A stretch of 64,000 nt of DNA from Acanthaster planci (taxonomy: Eukaryota; Echinodermata; Asteroidea; Valvatida; Acanthasteridae). This document shows, in pieces, positions 1 to 13,257 of the stretch. Within the stretch, counting starts at the first letter, position 1. Each line of letters starts with the position of its first letter. The notes beneath the pieces were generated by a model. It was not told the DNA's origin. It searched no databases and worked only from the letters and a program-made list of their open reading frames with translations. Location: the NCBI RefSeq assembly GCF_001949145.1, contig NW_019091471.1, positions 403,044-467,043 on the forward strand. The letters run 5' to 3'. A program made the position numbers and the translations under genes.

Positions 1-1579
1 ACCACAGCTGACAAGCACTTCAAATTTTCCTCTGCTGACTCTGACTGGAGACTAATTTTTAGAAACTTTCTTAAAGGTCAAAGGGCTACTTCCCACAGTG
101 TGCAGTTAAGGCACTTCTCCATATGAATTCTGCCAAGTGCATTGTCAATGAAAAAAAAAGGAAAGAAGGGGGTTAGAAATCTGAGATTTCTGAAAGGAAA
201 AGTGTGAAAAACATGATGCTCTGGTCAGAATTGATGTTAGTCTTAGGATGCTTCTTGCGAGAATCAGAATGAATCACTTTCAAACTCACAGAATATAGGA
301 ATTACCACTCCATTATTGTTCTCCATTGTTAATGTTATTGGGGAATCTATTCCCCCTGCTAAGCAGCCAATTGAAGTGGCGTCCTTTGAGCGTAAATTCA
401 AGGGACAACCTCAATGTTCTGAGACAATTTGAGAAGGAAATTATTGGAAAAAAGAGAGTTCTTGCAGAATAGGATGATGACATGGTTCATCAAATCAACA
501 TCAAGATTGCTGAACATCCATGGCAGTGCAGTGTTTCAGTGCGCATGGTTTTGGATGGTACAAAACTCGTCGAAGTGGGTGTCCTGAACACACAAGGTTT
601 TACAGCCCTCGCTCACGCAGAGCGCTCACTTACTGTACAGTGCATTGACCATGTGTACCAAACACTGTGCTGCTCAGGAGGTCCCACAACTACCGGTATG
701 CTTTATTTATGTGTAGAAAGGAATGGGAAGATGCAACATGAATCACCAGCAACCAGCACTGACCAAGTTGTATACTACACATTAGATCTACATGCATACT
801 GCACATAGTTACATACATGTACATGTAATTCCAAACAAACCTTCTGGTGTGGCCTTTCAAACAAATCAGCATTCCCAAGTTTTCTTCTCCCCAAAAGCTG
901 CTGAGGGGGTTTTTTTCCTTGAAAAATTCTTCAACCGTGCAACTTCATAATGCGTTAATACATGCATGTCAACAGCAGGTATAAAAGAATTCCTCAATGT
1001 GCGTACACCGCAACATGTCCTCCACGAAAAAAATAAAGAAAATTGTGCGTACCCACGTACGTACAGGGCATGTCATCCAGCAGCAAGTGGTTAAAGGTGA
1101 TTACTGGTACAGTAACTGTAAGGCTTATTCCTTTTGAAGGAGTGGTCTGATTCTGAACCAAATCATGACTCCTGTTTGGAATTATGTACGGTCAATTAAA
1201 AAACGGACTCACATACCTAGAACATTGAACAAGTTTACATCTGCGCTTCGTGCTGCTGATGCTTGCATAGTGCACACACCTATCAAGTGAGTGCTGTGCT
1301 ATAGCAAATGTACACTACATGTACAATTGTCCATGAACTCCCGGGTAGTGAGAAGGTAAAATGCAGAGAAAGAGCGAGAAATTCCCAAGGCCATGGGTCC
1401 TTTTTTCAATAGGGTCACAACCCTATCGCTCTCTCTGGCAAGTGGCCCAAATAGCCAAGAACTGACCCCTCACTGGCTGGAACTATTCATGCAGAGTCAA
1501 ACACACATGTACTTGATGACTCAAAAGTTGGCATTTTATTTTATCCCCTAAACCAAGAATCATTTGCCATCGAGAGAAA

Positions 1580-1840
1580 TACATGTACATGTAAGACACT
1601 GACAGCAGTGTGCAACCTTTTATGTTTGGAAGTTTTAGCTTCTTTGTACATGTAAAAAGTACATGTACCTGTAGCATACAGTGTACATACATCCCCTTAT
1701 CTTTCCTTTGGTGAAACTGCTCACTGAACCATTTCCTTACATACATCTGTACATGCCACATGTACATGTATTTGCGTAGATGTACATGTACACACGACTA
1801 CATGTACATGTACCTGCTACAATGTACATCATGTACTACG
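1580..1840. repeat. TACATGTA palindromic simple-repeat cluster
   Basis: The stretch is dominated by overlapping ACATGTAC and TACATGTA units, which are self-complementary and so read the same on both strands. Runs of two to three units are separated by short unique sequence. Short open frames on either strand here are low-complexity translations (Tyr/Met/Val/His-rich) of this repeat and are not genes. Confidence 0.8.
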
Positions 1841-2824
1841 GGACAGAGACATGGGGTTGTGTAACAATACACATGCATAATACACACATATTTGAAACAA
1901 ACTTTTACAAATTTACATATTACATTATTTGAGTAGGTTTGATCTTCCAGATTAATCTTCCAAACAAAATACTTGTATTTTCACTAAGTTGTAAACCTAC
2001 ATGGTACATGTACACAGAATGTGCACGTTAATTGCTGATTCAAAATTGCACATATGTATGTACCGGCAAATCTAAGTCATTTGTTTTCTGACCTCAGTTC
2101 ATTAGAATGTTCAGAATGTAATTCTTGTTTCAAAGCGCATCTGACCATATGTTCTCATGCGACCTTGGGCAGTGCAAAATTTCAAGGTGCAGTTGTGTCA
2201 AGTAGGGCATTCCAGTTAATTAGAATCACAAAAAGGTAATCGACCACATTCTCCAGATCAATAAAGCTGTCTCTAATTTGACAGTGACACGTTCATTAAC
2301 CACCTGACGTGTATGCCATGATGCATATCAACACTCTCTGTCACTGGAGAGGACAAAAATAAAGAAATTTCACTGCATCAACTTACATCTTCAGGCCTCA
2401 TGTAATCTTGTGAGTGATTTGGTTCCTCATTTAACTAACTGATAAAAATACTACTTTGTAAATGAAATGTCACCTGCCTGGCACCCTTTCATTTTCACTA
2501 GTCAACATAGAGTTCCACATGTACTTTAAACCAGTTACATGTATTAAGACTAGATGGGCAGCTGTAGTACAGTTGACTTTATTTTCATTACATTTAATTC
2601 ATTTCATTACAGACATTAGTGTGGAGTAGTGAACATAAATGGAGAGTTTGCACACTAGTATGCATGCATACATGTACTCATACACTGTGCTATAAACCAA
2701 AACAAATCCAAATACACACTTTTACACAATTATTCCTAACAGTACTGCACATGTGTTTTAAAAGCCAAGAAAGATAAGGATTCAATTTAACATTGAAATG
2801 TGGAACTTGAATTTCACACTTGCA

Positions 2825-2945
2825 AGTACATGTACGAACATAAGTGTACATGTACATGTGTACATGTATGTAACTAAGCAACGAGTACTCCTCCTTCACA
2901 TACACGTGTTTGTATATGTACACTGTACATGGTACATGCTGTATA
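2825..2945. repeat. TACATGTA simple-repeat cluster
   Basis: This is a second cluster of the palindromic ACATGTAC unit, with runs around 2826-2870 and 2915-2945. The repeat yields overlapping Tyr/Val/His/Met-rich open frames on both strands, which I treat as artefacts. Confidence 0.75.
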
Positions 2946-3484
2946 CACTACTTTGGCTTGCTTTTACTATTAAACAGGTACACAAATCAAAATGGTTGGC
3001 CACAGCATTTCATTTTGTCAACCTGTCCTATGTACCATGCACACAGTCCAGAACTCCTAGACCATAACTGAAATCCCCTTGGGTGATGATACAACCAATG
3101 ATTGTGATTTGACAGTTCAGAGCTGTTCAAAGGCCGGAGAACAGGTTGATGAACAAAAAGGCTTTTCTGGTGGAGAGAACTCGTCCAGCTCTTTGCAAAC
3201 TCCATGGGGAAACCTTCCTGTGCCCTTTGTATTAAATACCGTACATGTACATGTAGCGATACCCTCCCAAATTTTTAGAGCCCCATTTATGCAGTGCTCA
3301 TTTGAGTTTTGAGTGAACATTTTTGGTCATATTCTGCTACTGTACTGATATTGCACAATGAATAAACTACTGGCAATATACCATAACTATGCTAAGTGTC
3401 TTGCAGTGGATCTCGCAGTTTTTGTGTTGGAATCTGCTGGTCTTTATGTGAAAAACATTTCTTTTAAATGTTAAATATACTTAG

Positions 3485-4016
3485 TACGGTACATGTGGCT
3501 GGTACACAATTAGATACAGTGTACAATGTACCAGTATGGTATCAAGTGTACATGTACAAGCACCGGCAGCTGCACCAGTATGCTACTAGTACCTGTAGAA
3601 AACACAAATACATTTACATGTATCAGTATATGGCAAAGTATATGTACGGTATGTACCCGAGAAAAAGACCAGGCTCACGGATAATCATGTTAAATCTTCA
3701 AGCAAACGTAAACCCTTGATCCTGATTTGTCTTTCTATGGCCACCCTATGATCTATCTTATCTGCCTTACATTTATATCATGGTCCATGACTTTGCCTTC
3801 ATCACTTATTAATGTGCTATACCATAGGTAAGCATGTTCAATCATGTTCAATTTGTGTGGTGTCAAGGTTTTAATCAACATACCATTTTAAAAAGAAATG
3901 AAGACAAGTATTGAGAAAATACATGTACAGAGTACAAACAACTAGCAAACTGCAAGAGAATCGACACAACACATGGTACATGTATGTGCAGTACATGTAC
4001 CTCGTATATGTACACC
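3485..4016. repeat. Scattered TACATGTA repeats
   Basis: Short ACATGTAC/GTACATGT runs recur at about 3485-3660 and again at 3920-4016. They are the same family as the clusters at 1.6-1.8 kb and 2.8-2.9 kb, and their density falls sharply after about 4 kb. Confidence 0.65.
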
Positions 4017-5621
4017 ACAAACTCTTGGGGACTTTACAAAGTAAAGTTTTTGAGGTAATTAAAAAGAATTAACCAAGGTGCATGTATACAGTTACCTCCA
4101 GATAGGCCTACATTACAAATATAACATTTGAATATGTGTTGAGAATTCCTTCTAGAAAAAGGGGTAACATATGAAACTTACATACACTGTAACATCCTTG
4201 CTAAGTGCACAATTATTTCAAAAAAACATTTAACAGAAACAACAGATTTATGAAACTTCACACCCTCATTCTGAAAATGAGCATTCCTAGGGAAGGCAAC
4301 TGCACTGCTGTCTGAATGAACATGCACTTTGCACAAGAGAAAGTCTGCAAATTCTCAAGGATTACCAGCTCACCCAAAAATAACACCACACAATCATGAC
4401 AATGCCAGGAGGTATTATGCAATGACCCCGAAGTAAAATCCTGGACATAACAGGGCAGTTTCTGAGGCACCTAAGGGCATGAATCAATTGCCAGACCTCC
4501 TGCAAAATGTTTACAATCCCCCATGAGAAAAAATCATAATGGTTCACTAATCAGTGAGATTAATCTCACACACTAGTTGCCAATAATAAGTCTAAAGAGG
4601 AAAATAAATAGGGGTGAAATATTGCTTCTATACCGTGCAAAGGTAGGTGTGCATTATAAGACCGCTGACTGAAAATTGGTAATGCTTCAGCTGGCCACGC
4701 AATAGCATCCACATGTACTGTACATACGTAGGTAAATGTATTTGCCTACACAACACTTGAGAATTTTATTCATGTCAGTTCCCAGTACTGACACATACTG
4801 GTTCTTTCACACAACTAACAAAAGACTATCAATCCGTTTGGTGAACATGTGTTGGACAGTGTAACATGTAACAAGTAACAAGGAGTGCAGGTAGGTGTGT
4901 TCTGAGCATTTCAGTAGTCGAGATAAAGTCATAAAACAAAACAAACCACAAGCAGAAATGTTTCATTTACAAACGGGAAGGATTTTTTTCCCCTGAAATA
5001 TACTGTTCACAGAGTATTAACACGAGTCTGTATCATAAATGTAACTTCTGTAGACAAAAAAAGATGTGTCCATGTGAAATAATGTGTAATCTTCCTTAGT
5101 TGCTACCACCTAATACATATTTTTAATCCTATGGCATTTTGCCAGAAACCGGAGTTCTTAATCCTCCCAAATCCAACATTGATTGGAGTAGTAGTACAGT
5201 TTTGTTTTGTGCCTGTGTGCTTGTTAATTCCATAGTTTTCTGTATTTTTCACTGTGCTCTGTAATAAAGATGTTACATTCTATTTATAATTAAGAGGATA
5301 TCGGTATGAAACTGGCTGAGATTATGAATATGAACAACACCAATAATTTCAAGTCACATGTAGCCCACTTGAAAATAATTTCATAAAACTCAGCAATTAT
5401 CCCTTTCAGGGAGATGGTCATTATAAAGTTTTAAGTGAACACCACCACTGGATAGACTAGTACATGTCTTATATAGCCAAACATTTAACTGTTACTGTAA
5501 ACAGTGATGTGCATGTGGCAAAAATGAAGTACCGATACCGTACTTGGGTCAATTAAGCCCCACTTCATCTTACAACAAATGTTTGGAATACAAAAACCTG
5601 GGATGCCTCTATTCGTTTGGG

Positions 5622-5838
5622 TAAGAGTTCCACATACGGACATATCACTAATTTTCTTCTACAGTAGTTTATCAGCCATCATAGAGTCATAACATTTCCT
5701 AAAATGTCATATTTAGAACTGAAAATGTTGAACCATTCAAGCCTAGGCCCATGTACTTATAAAACACAATTTTTCAGACCAGCCCCAGTTTGAGTGATGT
5801 CCAGATGTCAAGTGATGTCCAGATAAAGAACTCTTTCC
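5622..5838. mobile_element. MITE-like element, family A, copy 1
   Basis: The left end reads TAAGAGTTCCACATACGGAC. The reverse complement of the right end reads AAAGAGTTCTTTATCTGGAC, so the ends form an imperfect terminal inverted repeat of about 25 bases. A second copy lies in the same orientation at about 40038-40238 and matches through the interior as well, including the stretches around 'GCCATCA.AGAGT' and 'GAAAATGTTG'. It has no coding capacity, so it would be a nonautonomous DNA element. I did not find a convincing target-site duplication. Confidence 0.65.
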
Positions 5839-5987
5839 CTTGTTTGTTTCAATCAGTTAAATGTCTTAAAACTTGTGTGACCTGGGCAGTCTTGGGCCTC
5901 AGCTGCTTACATAACATCCACAACAAATTTCCAGTGTTTTGAATCATTCTTTACGCGAAGCGAAAGAAATTAATGTTTATTTCTTAC

Positions 5988-6743
5988 CGTTTCTCTTAGT
6001 TGAAGGACAGTCTCTCTCATAATAGGAATGTCCCATGTAAAAGTAAGCTAAAGCTTGAGCCAAGGATTGGTCAAAAGTCATTGACACTTCCTCTAAGGAC
6101 CTTAGTAAGGTAGAGTCCACGGAGCAGCCGATTGTCATGCACTGTCATGTCGTTTCCCTCGGCCAAATAACACGGGAAGAATTCCATATACGAAGGGAAA
6201 AAAAGAACGGCAAAAGGACTCACTTTTTTGCCGTTTTATTGCGTGGGGCCCCTTCTTTTTAAATCTGTCCCCCTAAGTTACTGAACCCCCTTTCACATCT
6301 CTATCCCCCAAAAATAAATGTCGCCCCTTTTTAAATCTGTCCTGGAGCAAAAATTTCTCCTAAAAAGTGAACTTCGTATATGGAATTCTTTCCATTATCA
6401 CTGCTCCGTGCATACAGACATGACGGATAGGTTTTCCTGATCGTGTGATCCTAAAACTAGTCGTGCCAAGAATACCATACCGATGACATACAATGGGCCG
6501 TGCCGCGTAAAGCGTACGCTCCTTCAGTTTACATGTACAGTGTACGTAGCCTACGTCACCCTCCCAAACAATTTTGCATCCAGTCTCCCTCCAAAACAAA
6601 AATCAAACAGATACATTCAAAGCCTCGTGCACCAAAATATACGGCCAAAGGTACCACTATAATGTGAACTCAAAAAAATACTTGCGATCAAACACTTTGG
6701 ACTGAAACTCACCGTTTCGTTTCTGGGTGTACATGATCATCAT
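5988..6743 (-). CDS. Unidentified minus-strand gene, two candidate 5' exons
   Basis: Two short exons are proposed. Exon A (6713-6743, starting at ATG) encodes MMIMYTQKRN and ends AACG before GTGAGT. Exon B (5988-6092) follows a CTTAG acceptor and ends AACG before GTAAGA. The phases fit: one base is left over from A and two lead into B. Exon B reads EVSMTFDQSLAQALAYFYMG, then HSYYERDCPSTKRN, and is open only in this frame in the coding sense. A tiny upstream ATG at 6757 would give a four-codon open frame (MASA). The product is not recognised; the 'ALAYFYMGHSYYERD' stretch is vaguely helical and TPR-like, but this is not evidence of family. Later exons were not found. A family of inverted repeats (6174-6393) lies in the intron. 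Confidence 0.38.
6174..6393. mobile_element. Short inverted-repeat element (MITE-like)
   Basis: The left end contains GAAGAATTCCATATACGAAG, and its reverse complement recurs at the right end (CTTCGTATATGGAATTCTTT), giving near-perfect 20-base inverted repeats about 220 bases apart. An inner stem (ACGGCAAAAGG with the complementary TTTTGCCGTTTT) makes the left half fold back again. There is no open frame of note. It lies between the two candidate exons of the minus-strand gene. Confidence 0.65.
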
Positions 6744-8125
6744 TACGCTGACGCCATGATACCACAACGCAAATTAAAGGTAAATCGCCATCTACCGTTA
6801 GCTTATGCAAATAATAGTTCAAAAGGACTGTTCGTTTTTAAGCATGGGGTATTTTGTGTTTAATTTGTATGGTGGAATTTAATTTGCGTGTTTATGATAG
6901 AAACAATCACATGCGTAGTTCACTAATTATTTTTGGTGTTTTATCGTGGCTTCACGGTCCGATGACTGTCACTTAAACACTGGACTATTGTTTCCCCCTG
7001 TCTATCCGTCACCTATGCGTTCACCCTTTACCCTGTTGTTTAAATGGAACATCCCCACCTGTGACAAACAGCATTCCTCTTGTTCTTCGTGACCACTGGA
7101 GCATACGCGGGTTCTTTTGTGCTCGGAGAATACGTACATACGAGCATAAATTTTGTCATGAAAGTGCGGGGAGATCGAACTGAATTTTTTTGGACGATGT
7201 GCATGAAACGCAGGAGACGCGACTTGCAGTAATATGATTGTAGACTTTTTTAAATATAAAGTTATCGTAACTAACAAAGATGGATTTTTCCCGATGGGGG
7301 CGTGTACATTACAATATGCAAGTAGGTTACAAGTGAAGCGTGATTAATTTGATAGGCATGAAGGTTGTGTTATGATTAACTATGACGATTTATTACCACA
7401 ATGGGAAGTTGGCACGTAGGTGTATACATGCATCAAATAAACAAAAAAGTAAAAATTTGTAAAATAATTCATATTACAGGCTAGGCGTATTATTGGATTA
7501 TTAAAATATAATCAATATTTGCAAAATACGTTGCTGTAAATCACCATAAGCATGTAGAACAATACATGTGTATGATGTTATTGCGTAAAACGTCCTTTAA
7601 TATCACTTTTTTAAAGCACATAATCTTCTCAACAATCATTTTTATGAAAGCTCAAAGCAGGTTCTGAACTTGTTTTTCGCAGTGACAATGAAAGACTGAC
7701 TGGAATGCCCTCTGAAGCGTTCGTTCAAAATAGGATTACCATCTTGTTTAATGCCTACACGAGACCTTTACAGTGTAGTAATCAAAAGCAGGCAAAACTC
7801 AAGACAAGTTTGCAAAAGGTACTTGGCCAGAAGACGATGGTCATCCCACGTTAGTTAACTCCCCCCCCCCATTCCCAACTTTTTCTGTGAGCATATACAT
7901 GTATTACGTGGACAGTTTTCGAAATAACTGATATAATCAAACGAAACGTTTTTATAAGTTCCAGAAATTTACCAAATATTTGACAAACACAGTGTATTCC
8001 TATTCCGCTATTCGTAGCATTGCCAATTTCAGCTCGGTATCGGCCCCTCTGTAGCGGGCCGGTCCTGCACCCCTCGGTTGTTTTCGCAGTGTGTACAAAG
8101 ACTCGTCGGTTGGTGACAAACTGAC
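6744..8125. other. Gap between two divergent gene candidates
   Basis: I see no exon. The last 100 bases (about 8030-8125) are relatively GC-rich, with several CG dinucleotides, in otherwise AT-rich DNA. This would suit a 5' UTR or promoter for the candidate exon starting at 8126. If both candidates are real, they diverge from this 1.4-kb interval. Confidence 0.3.
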
Positions 8126-8266
8126 ATGGAACAACTCAAGGACACCGTGAATCAATTATATGTTGTCGGAAATAATTTGTTGAAAGACTTCCTGGTACAA
8201 TCGTCGGGCTCGTTACGAATGCCAATCAATTATTTTCCTGTTACTGAGTTCCATCTTATAGGAAAG
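8126..8266 (+). CDS. Candidate first coding exon, product unknown
   Basis: The exon would start at an ATG in a good eukaryotic context (GACATGG), just downstream of a GC-richer leader. It runs 47 codons and ends GGAAAG before GTAACC. The peptide begins MEQLKDTVNQLYVVGNNLLK and continues DFLVQSSGSLRMPINYFPVT, which looks like ordinary coding sequence rather than repeat. The frame stays open to 8377, but beyond the donor the composition becomes AT-rich and low in complexity. No downstream exon was located. An AATAAA at about 9480 on this strand could mark an end, but that is speculation. Confidence 0.35.
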
Positions 8267-11200
8267 GTAACCATGGAGTACAGATTTTTCAGAGATAAAC
8301 AAACTGTTTCCTTTGTTTATTTTGCAAATAAATTAGGAACAGACAAAGGAAAAAATCTTTGTCTTTTTTTCATTTGAAAATGAAAAGATGAAAAAGTTGT
8401 TTTTCATTTTCAAAACGTACATGGAAGAAGTGATTTTTCGTTTTTAGTGGAAAACAAATAAATGTGGAAATGTCGCTACACTTTTTGAAAAATGAAAATT
8501 ATTTCAATTTTGCATTTGGAACTGAAACGGATTCATCTTTATAGCCCACTAACTTAATAAAAAATAATTATTGCTGAAATAGAGGGTTACGAACATGGGC
8601 GTCAATCCTGGGGGTGGGGAGTATAGGTCCTCCCACTTTCTGAGGTGGGGGATGGGCTATTAATGCATCCACTTTCACGTGATGAGAAAAAAAATAAATG
8701 CAGATTTTGAAGAATTTTCAGAATTTCCAAACCACTAATGGTTGCAATATCACTAACAAGGGAAAGCAATTTTTAAAAGCCATAAATATACCATTCTGAT
8801 GTAAGATTCTGCATTATTGTAACCCGTTACTTATGTACATCTTTATCATGAACATCACCCCCTATATAATGTATATGGGTTACAATTCTGTAATTTATAA
8901 TTTTCTTAGTATATTGTACTTTTTTGTATATTGATTTTAACAAAACTTTCATTAACCTGATTGGTCAAAACCCAGCGGACGTATGCATAAGGCACCTAAA
9001 GGTAGAAGGGACATCCTACTCCTAGACATGACGCGGATTCGGATTAAAATAAAAAACAATTTATCGTCCGCAACATGACGTTTATCATCTTTTTCGTTTA
9101 TAAATTGATAAAAGGAAAATAAAGTTTTTTTTCGATTGTTTTCTTTTTCAAATTGGAAAAAACGACTTTTTTTCAATTATCAAGTTTTCGTCTTCAAATC
9201 AAGAAGTGAATGAACGAAACGTAAACGGACCGGGAACCACGTAACAGTCACGTAGTCGCAAAGTTCATTTGTAGAGGGCGCTGGTCTACCCCAAAAGTGC
9301 GACGAGTACGCCGATACAGTCGCTTGCTACGTTATTTTACTGCAGCTTCGGCATTCTACGTCCAAAATAATACACTATTTACATGTTTTGAGCAACAGTA
9401 CATTCTGTGTCGAGTTCCACTGACTGATTCTCAATATCCAAGCAACACTATTTTTGACATTTCTTACAGTATTTCCGCCAAATAAAGCAGTGTAAACTCA
9501 AGGTAGTGTAAAATACTTTATTAGGAAGTGATCAACACAAACACAAATCACGATATGCAAAAATACTGTATAGAAAACATACAACGTTGCTCCCAATATG
9601 AAGATAAAAATTGCTGATCGTTCGACATCTTGAGAGCTGTAAATGCTTGAAAAGTGACCAATGGAATGTTAACATATCAAGTATACACCTGTTTTCAAAG
9701 CTTAAAAGCTACCAAATTCAACCTGCAGCTTTGTACAGTCCTATTCTTTCACCGAGTTTCCCAGGGTACATTTTCCATAAAAAATAATGTGATAAGAATT
9801 TCTTCCAGGCTACAGTTGAAATGGCATGCCCCCAAAGAAATCTCAACAGGAAAAAGACAAATGTTTAAACTTGATTTGACATGATTATGTGAGGGAATGA
9901 AGTACATTTTCCACAAAATAACATTAAAAGTGTCACTGACAAATGATTTTTTTCTCAAACTAACATCTGCAATCTCTTCTGGAAGCAAATCGTAATTCAG
10001 AGACTTACAGTAAATTCTTTAATTAACACGGGTTTCTTTAAATTGGAGCAAATATCCTCCTATGTAACACTTTAAAATGTGGCAATTATAATAAAAGTTT
10101 CAATTTAATACTTAAGAAAGGTGTCAAAAGAGCAAATCCGAATGAGGCATAAAGTACTCTGGTTCAGTGGTGTAGCTAGGATTTTATTGCGGGCACAGGG
10201 GGCGCCAGCACCTTATGGGGGGGCATCAGCTTTCAGTAGTGTGTTTTTTTTGAGGGGGGGGCAAGCTTATGTTAGCCTAGTTCAATATCCATTCATTGGT
10301 TTCTTGAGTGGGGGGCACCAGGAATTTATTGGGGGGGGGCACATACCCCCATAATATACATTAAATGTGACAAACATGTCAAAATTGCATGAAAGCAGGA
10401 AGTAACATCTTGGAGGGGTAAAACAATTTCCAAACTACTGATGAAAAGTCAAACACAAAATTCAAAAGATACTTCTCAAATTTACACTTGGAACTTGACA
10501 TTTAGAGGAGAAACTGCGACAAATTTTGAGGCTATGAACTGCAACAAAATTTTAAACATTTCCATTTTAAAACCTCACAAAAAAAATCGCACTTACTGAT
10601 TAAATGGCCATTTCATACAACTCGTATGTGGTTACCCTGTGTAACTATATTTGTAGATGGCGTTTGACACCATCTGATAAATACAACACAATGAAGGTGT
10701 GACACAAACGAGGTGATATGTACAAATTGAAAAATCAAGGAGAAACAAACGTTGAATTTCACCAATTAATCTTCCATCAATTAACACAAATTTTAAAGGA
10801 CAATTTAAGTACGCGAAAACCCTTATAAAAGTTTCGACATAACTCAAAAATGCCATGAAACAAAACATTTTTTTCCAGAAAAGAAACTGGAATTCAACTC
10901 CACATGTACTTACAAAAGAAGCATGAGAACCATTGTTACTGATAAGAATGTACACATGTAATTTGCAAATGAATGATCACGGTACCAAAAATTTTGATAC
11001 CTCAAAGCATGTGACATTCAAATAAGAAAAACTGGTCTAGTGAAAAAAACAACGAAAATACACAATTTGAAAAAGATACGTCGAGTGACTTTGGGCAGTA
11101 TTCTAGTTTAACAAGTTGACTGCTAACTATGAGACTATTTGTATGGTCATACCAGAATTTGCACTAATGTGTATATTTGTGGTAAAATGGGCTTTGAATT

Positions 11201-13257
11201 GTAGTAAGAATGCAATGGCAATACTGTAAGCCTTAGAAATTAATTGTTGGCAGATTGTAGACCAGTATTGGTCAAGATTGTGTTGAATTTCTCACAGAGT
11301 GTTTTACTGTCAAATAACACGGGAAATATGCAAAGGTGAAAATTTAATTTCTCCATCAGATGTGTTTTACTTTTCAAGTAGTATTGAGGAAAAAAATCAC
11401 ACAATAAATTATGATTATTGGAAAAATGTGTACCACTGCCAAGGCGTGTGTTGTCACTGGCAGTCAACATGTTAAAGCAAACCCTTCATGTAAGACTGAC
11501 AAGTACATCCAGATGTTGCATAGAGCTTATAACTCTCGATTATCTGTGCATAGTTTTTCAAAAAATCGTTCACCATTAGAAAAGAGTACAAAAAAAGTGG
11601 AAACTTTTAACCGGTGAACAAAAAGAAACAGTGACATGAACTTCAGCCAGCAAGCCACAGTCTCATATCTACTCATCTGACTGCATGTCTGTGTTTGAAT
11701 CTGAAAAACAAGAAGTTTACGCAAGTGTGCAGTCGTCATGCAGAAAAACTGAAATTTTTATACAGTTGGTCAATTTGGGAGGAGTTATCAGCGGCTAGTT
11801 CACACTAGAGGTGCAAGTATGGAGCATACACACATGCGCAGATGGATAAGGGTAAATGAATCTCTGTGACTGTAGAAAACGGGTATGGAAACCACTCTTT
11901 TGAAATTGACTTCAGCCTTGGAAGAAAACTATGCACTGACCGCCCCAACTACAAACCTGTAAAACAGTGGAAACAGTACCGATTTCCAGAGTTTGGGAAA
12001 ATTGCTTTGAAAAAGATTAAAGACTACCTATTGCATGTAAAAAATTATGAAACACTGCTGTTAGGCCCCACCCACATTGCGTGTACAAGTACCAAGCTAC
12101 TTAGCCAGCGATATCATGTGCGTTTATGCCACTGCTCATAGATGTGTATTACCTCTGCAGGCTACTGTCAAATAATTCACAGGCAGCCTTGTCGACTGAT
12201 ACACAACATCAGTTTCTGCCACGAACTCCAGCATATGCACAGGTGCACTATTCTCACATGGACATGCTTCAGCTTTGTGCACATTCAGTTAAAAATTGGA
12301 TAAGTGCAGTTTGCATCATTTGTACTGATATGGCTAATGGAAAACTGTCAACAAATTCTCTTTATTATTAAACAAAAAAGTATTTAACCTTGGCCAAATT
12401 GTGTGGTGTCTGAGCAACCCGATGATGTGGTCACTGATCTTGGACCTTATGTACGGCTGATGAAGACATGGCCATGAGAGAAAGCGCAACGCATCGCACC
12501 CTTCAACTTATTGCACGTACTGTAGAGAAAATTAAGGTTATCGCACAATTTACTCCTGAACATGGGGTGATCAGTCAGTGAAAATGTCTGCACATTTGTC
12601 TGGATGTTGTCTTCAGTTGCTATGTGTTACCATGCAGCACTCTGAACTCAAAGAACCATTCAGTTTCAAGATGATAGTTATGGGAAATAGATACAAAAAT
12701 GTTAGAATTTCTCTGAATATTGTTTTTTAACTATATGTATATGACAGCAACTTTGAGGTAAATTGGAATATATTGATGAAATACCTACATGTACAGTTGA
12801 ATCAAATCATGGCTGGCCTCAACCACACTACGTAAGAATATTCAAGGCACTTTTGTATGAAGGATTAAAAAAAAGTTTCCATGCTTTTAATCAATGGGGC
12901 CTGTCCAATATTGAATAATGTATCTACAGTCACCCTGAAGAGTTGTAGACAGCATAGTAATGCAGTGTTACAAAGGACATGTAAGCATGCACTGTCTTGG
13001 AAGGTGCAGCTTATGTGGCTCAAGAGCACATAATGTACAGTCATTATTATACTTAAGAAAAAAACAGGGGGGCTCGCTGATGTCCAGTGAGGTGCTTTCA
13101 GGATGTACCTGAATGTGAAACAAAGCAGTTGTTTGCAGCCTTGGTGAAATTCTGAAAAGTTTTGGAATCCTCTCCCTGCTAAAATAGTACTTCCATTTCC
13201 AGAATTTTTTTCAGATGTTACTCGAAAGTAGTTTTAGAATAAGTCCGGTTTTTTCTC
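8267..13257. other. Intergenic or 3' UTR DNA without a supported gene
   Basis: No exon could be supported. It contains a repeat-like AT-rich stretch (8300-9180), a truncated hAT-type MITE at 10165-10345, and, on the minus strand, an AATAAA (as TTTATT at about 9513) that could end the zinc-finger transcript. Plus-strand open frames at 11866-12141 and 12126-12371 have ordinary amino-acid composition but no recognisable domain or paired splice sites. Confidence 0.4.
10165..10345. mobile_element. hAT-type MITE, family B, copy with lost 3' end
   Basis: It starts CAGTGGTGTAGCTAGGATTT and continues with a G-rich interior parallel to the intact copy at 15410-15615: 'GGGCACAGGGGGCGCC', 'CTTATGGGGGG', then 'TATGTTAGCC' and 'CATTCATT'. 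The expected right end (AGCTACGCCACTG) is missing, so this copy appears truncated or decayed. A 77-codon plus-strand open frame across it is an artefact of the repeat. Confidence 0.55.

Larger units (their letters stand above)
1..5987. other. Repeat-rich stretch without a supported gene
   Basis: No exon in this stretch could be supported by both an open frame and good splice sites. It holds several clusters of TACATGTA-type simple sequence and one MITE-like element at 5622-5838, all listed separately. A plus-strand open frame of 108 codons at 482-808 and a minus-strand open frame of 42 codons at 4374-4499, flanked by an AG and a GT, were looked at but have no recognisable product. If the minus-strand gene candidate at 5988-6743 is real, its remaining exons must lie here or beyond the window. 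Confidence 0.5.

Noticed and set aside
482-808. 108-codon plus-strand open frame, and on the other strand AG/GT-bounded pieces reading LWDLLSSTVFGTHGQCTV
   Set aside because: Both strands give short plausible peptides; I considered an ADAT3-like deaminase for the minus strand, but the match was too weak.
3117-3320. Minus-strand frame ending CKELDEFSPPEKPFCSSTC..
   Set aside because: Coding-like composition but no identifiable partner exon or family, and neighbouring DNA is simple repeat.
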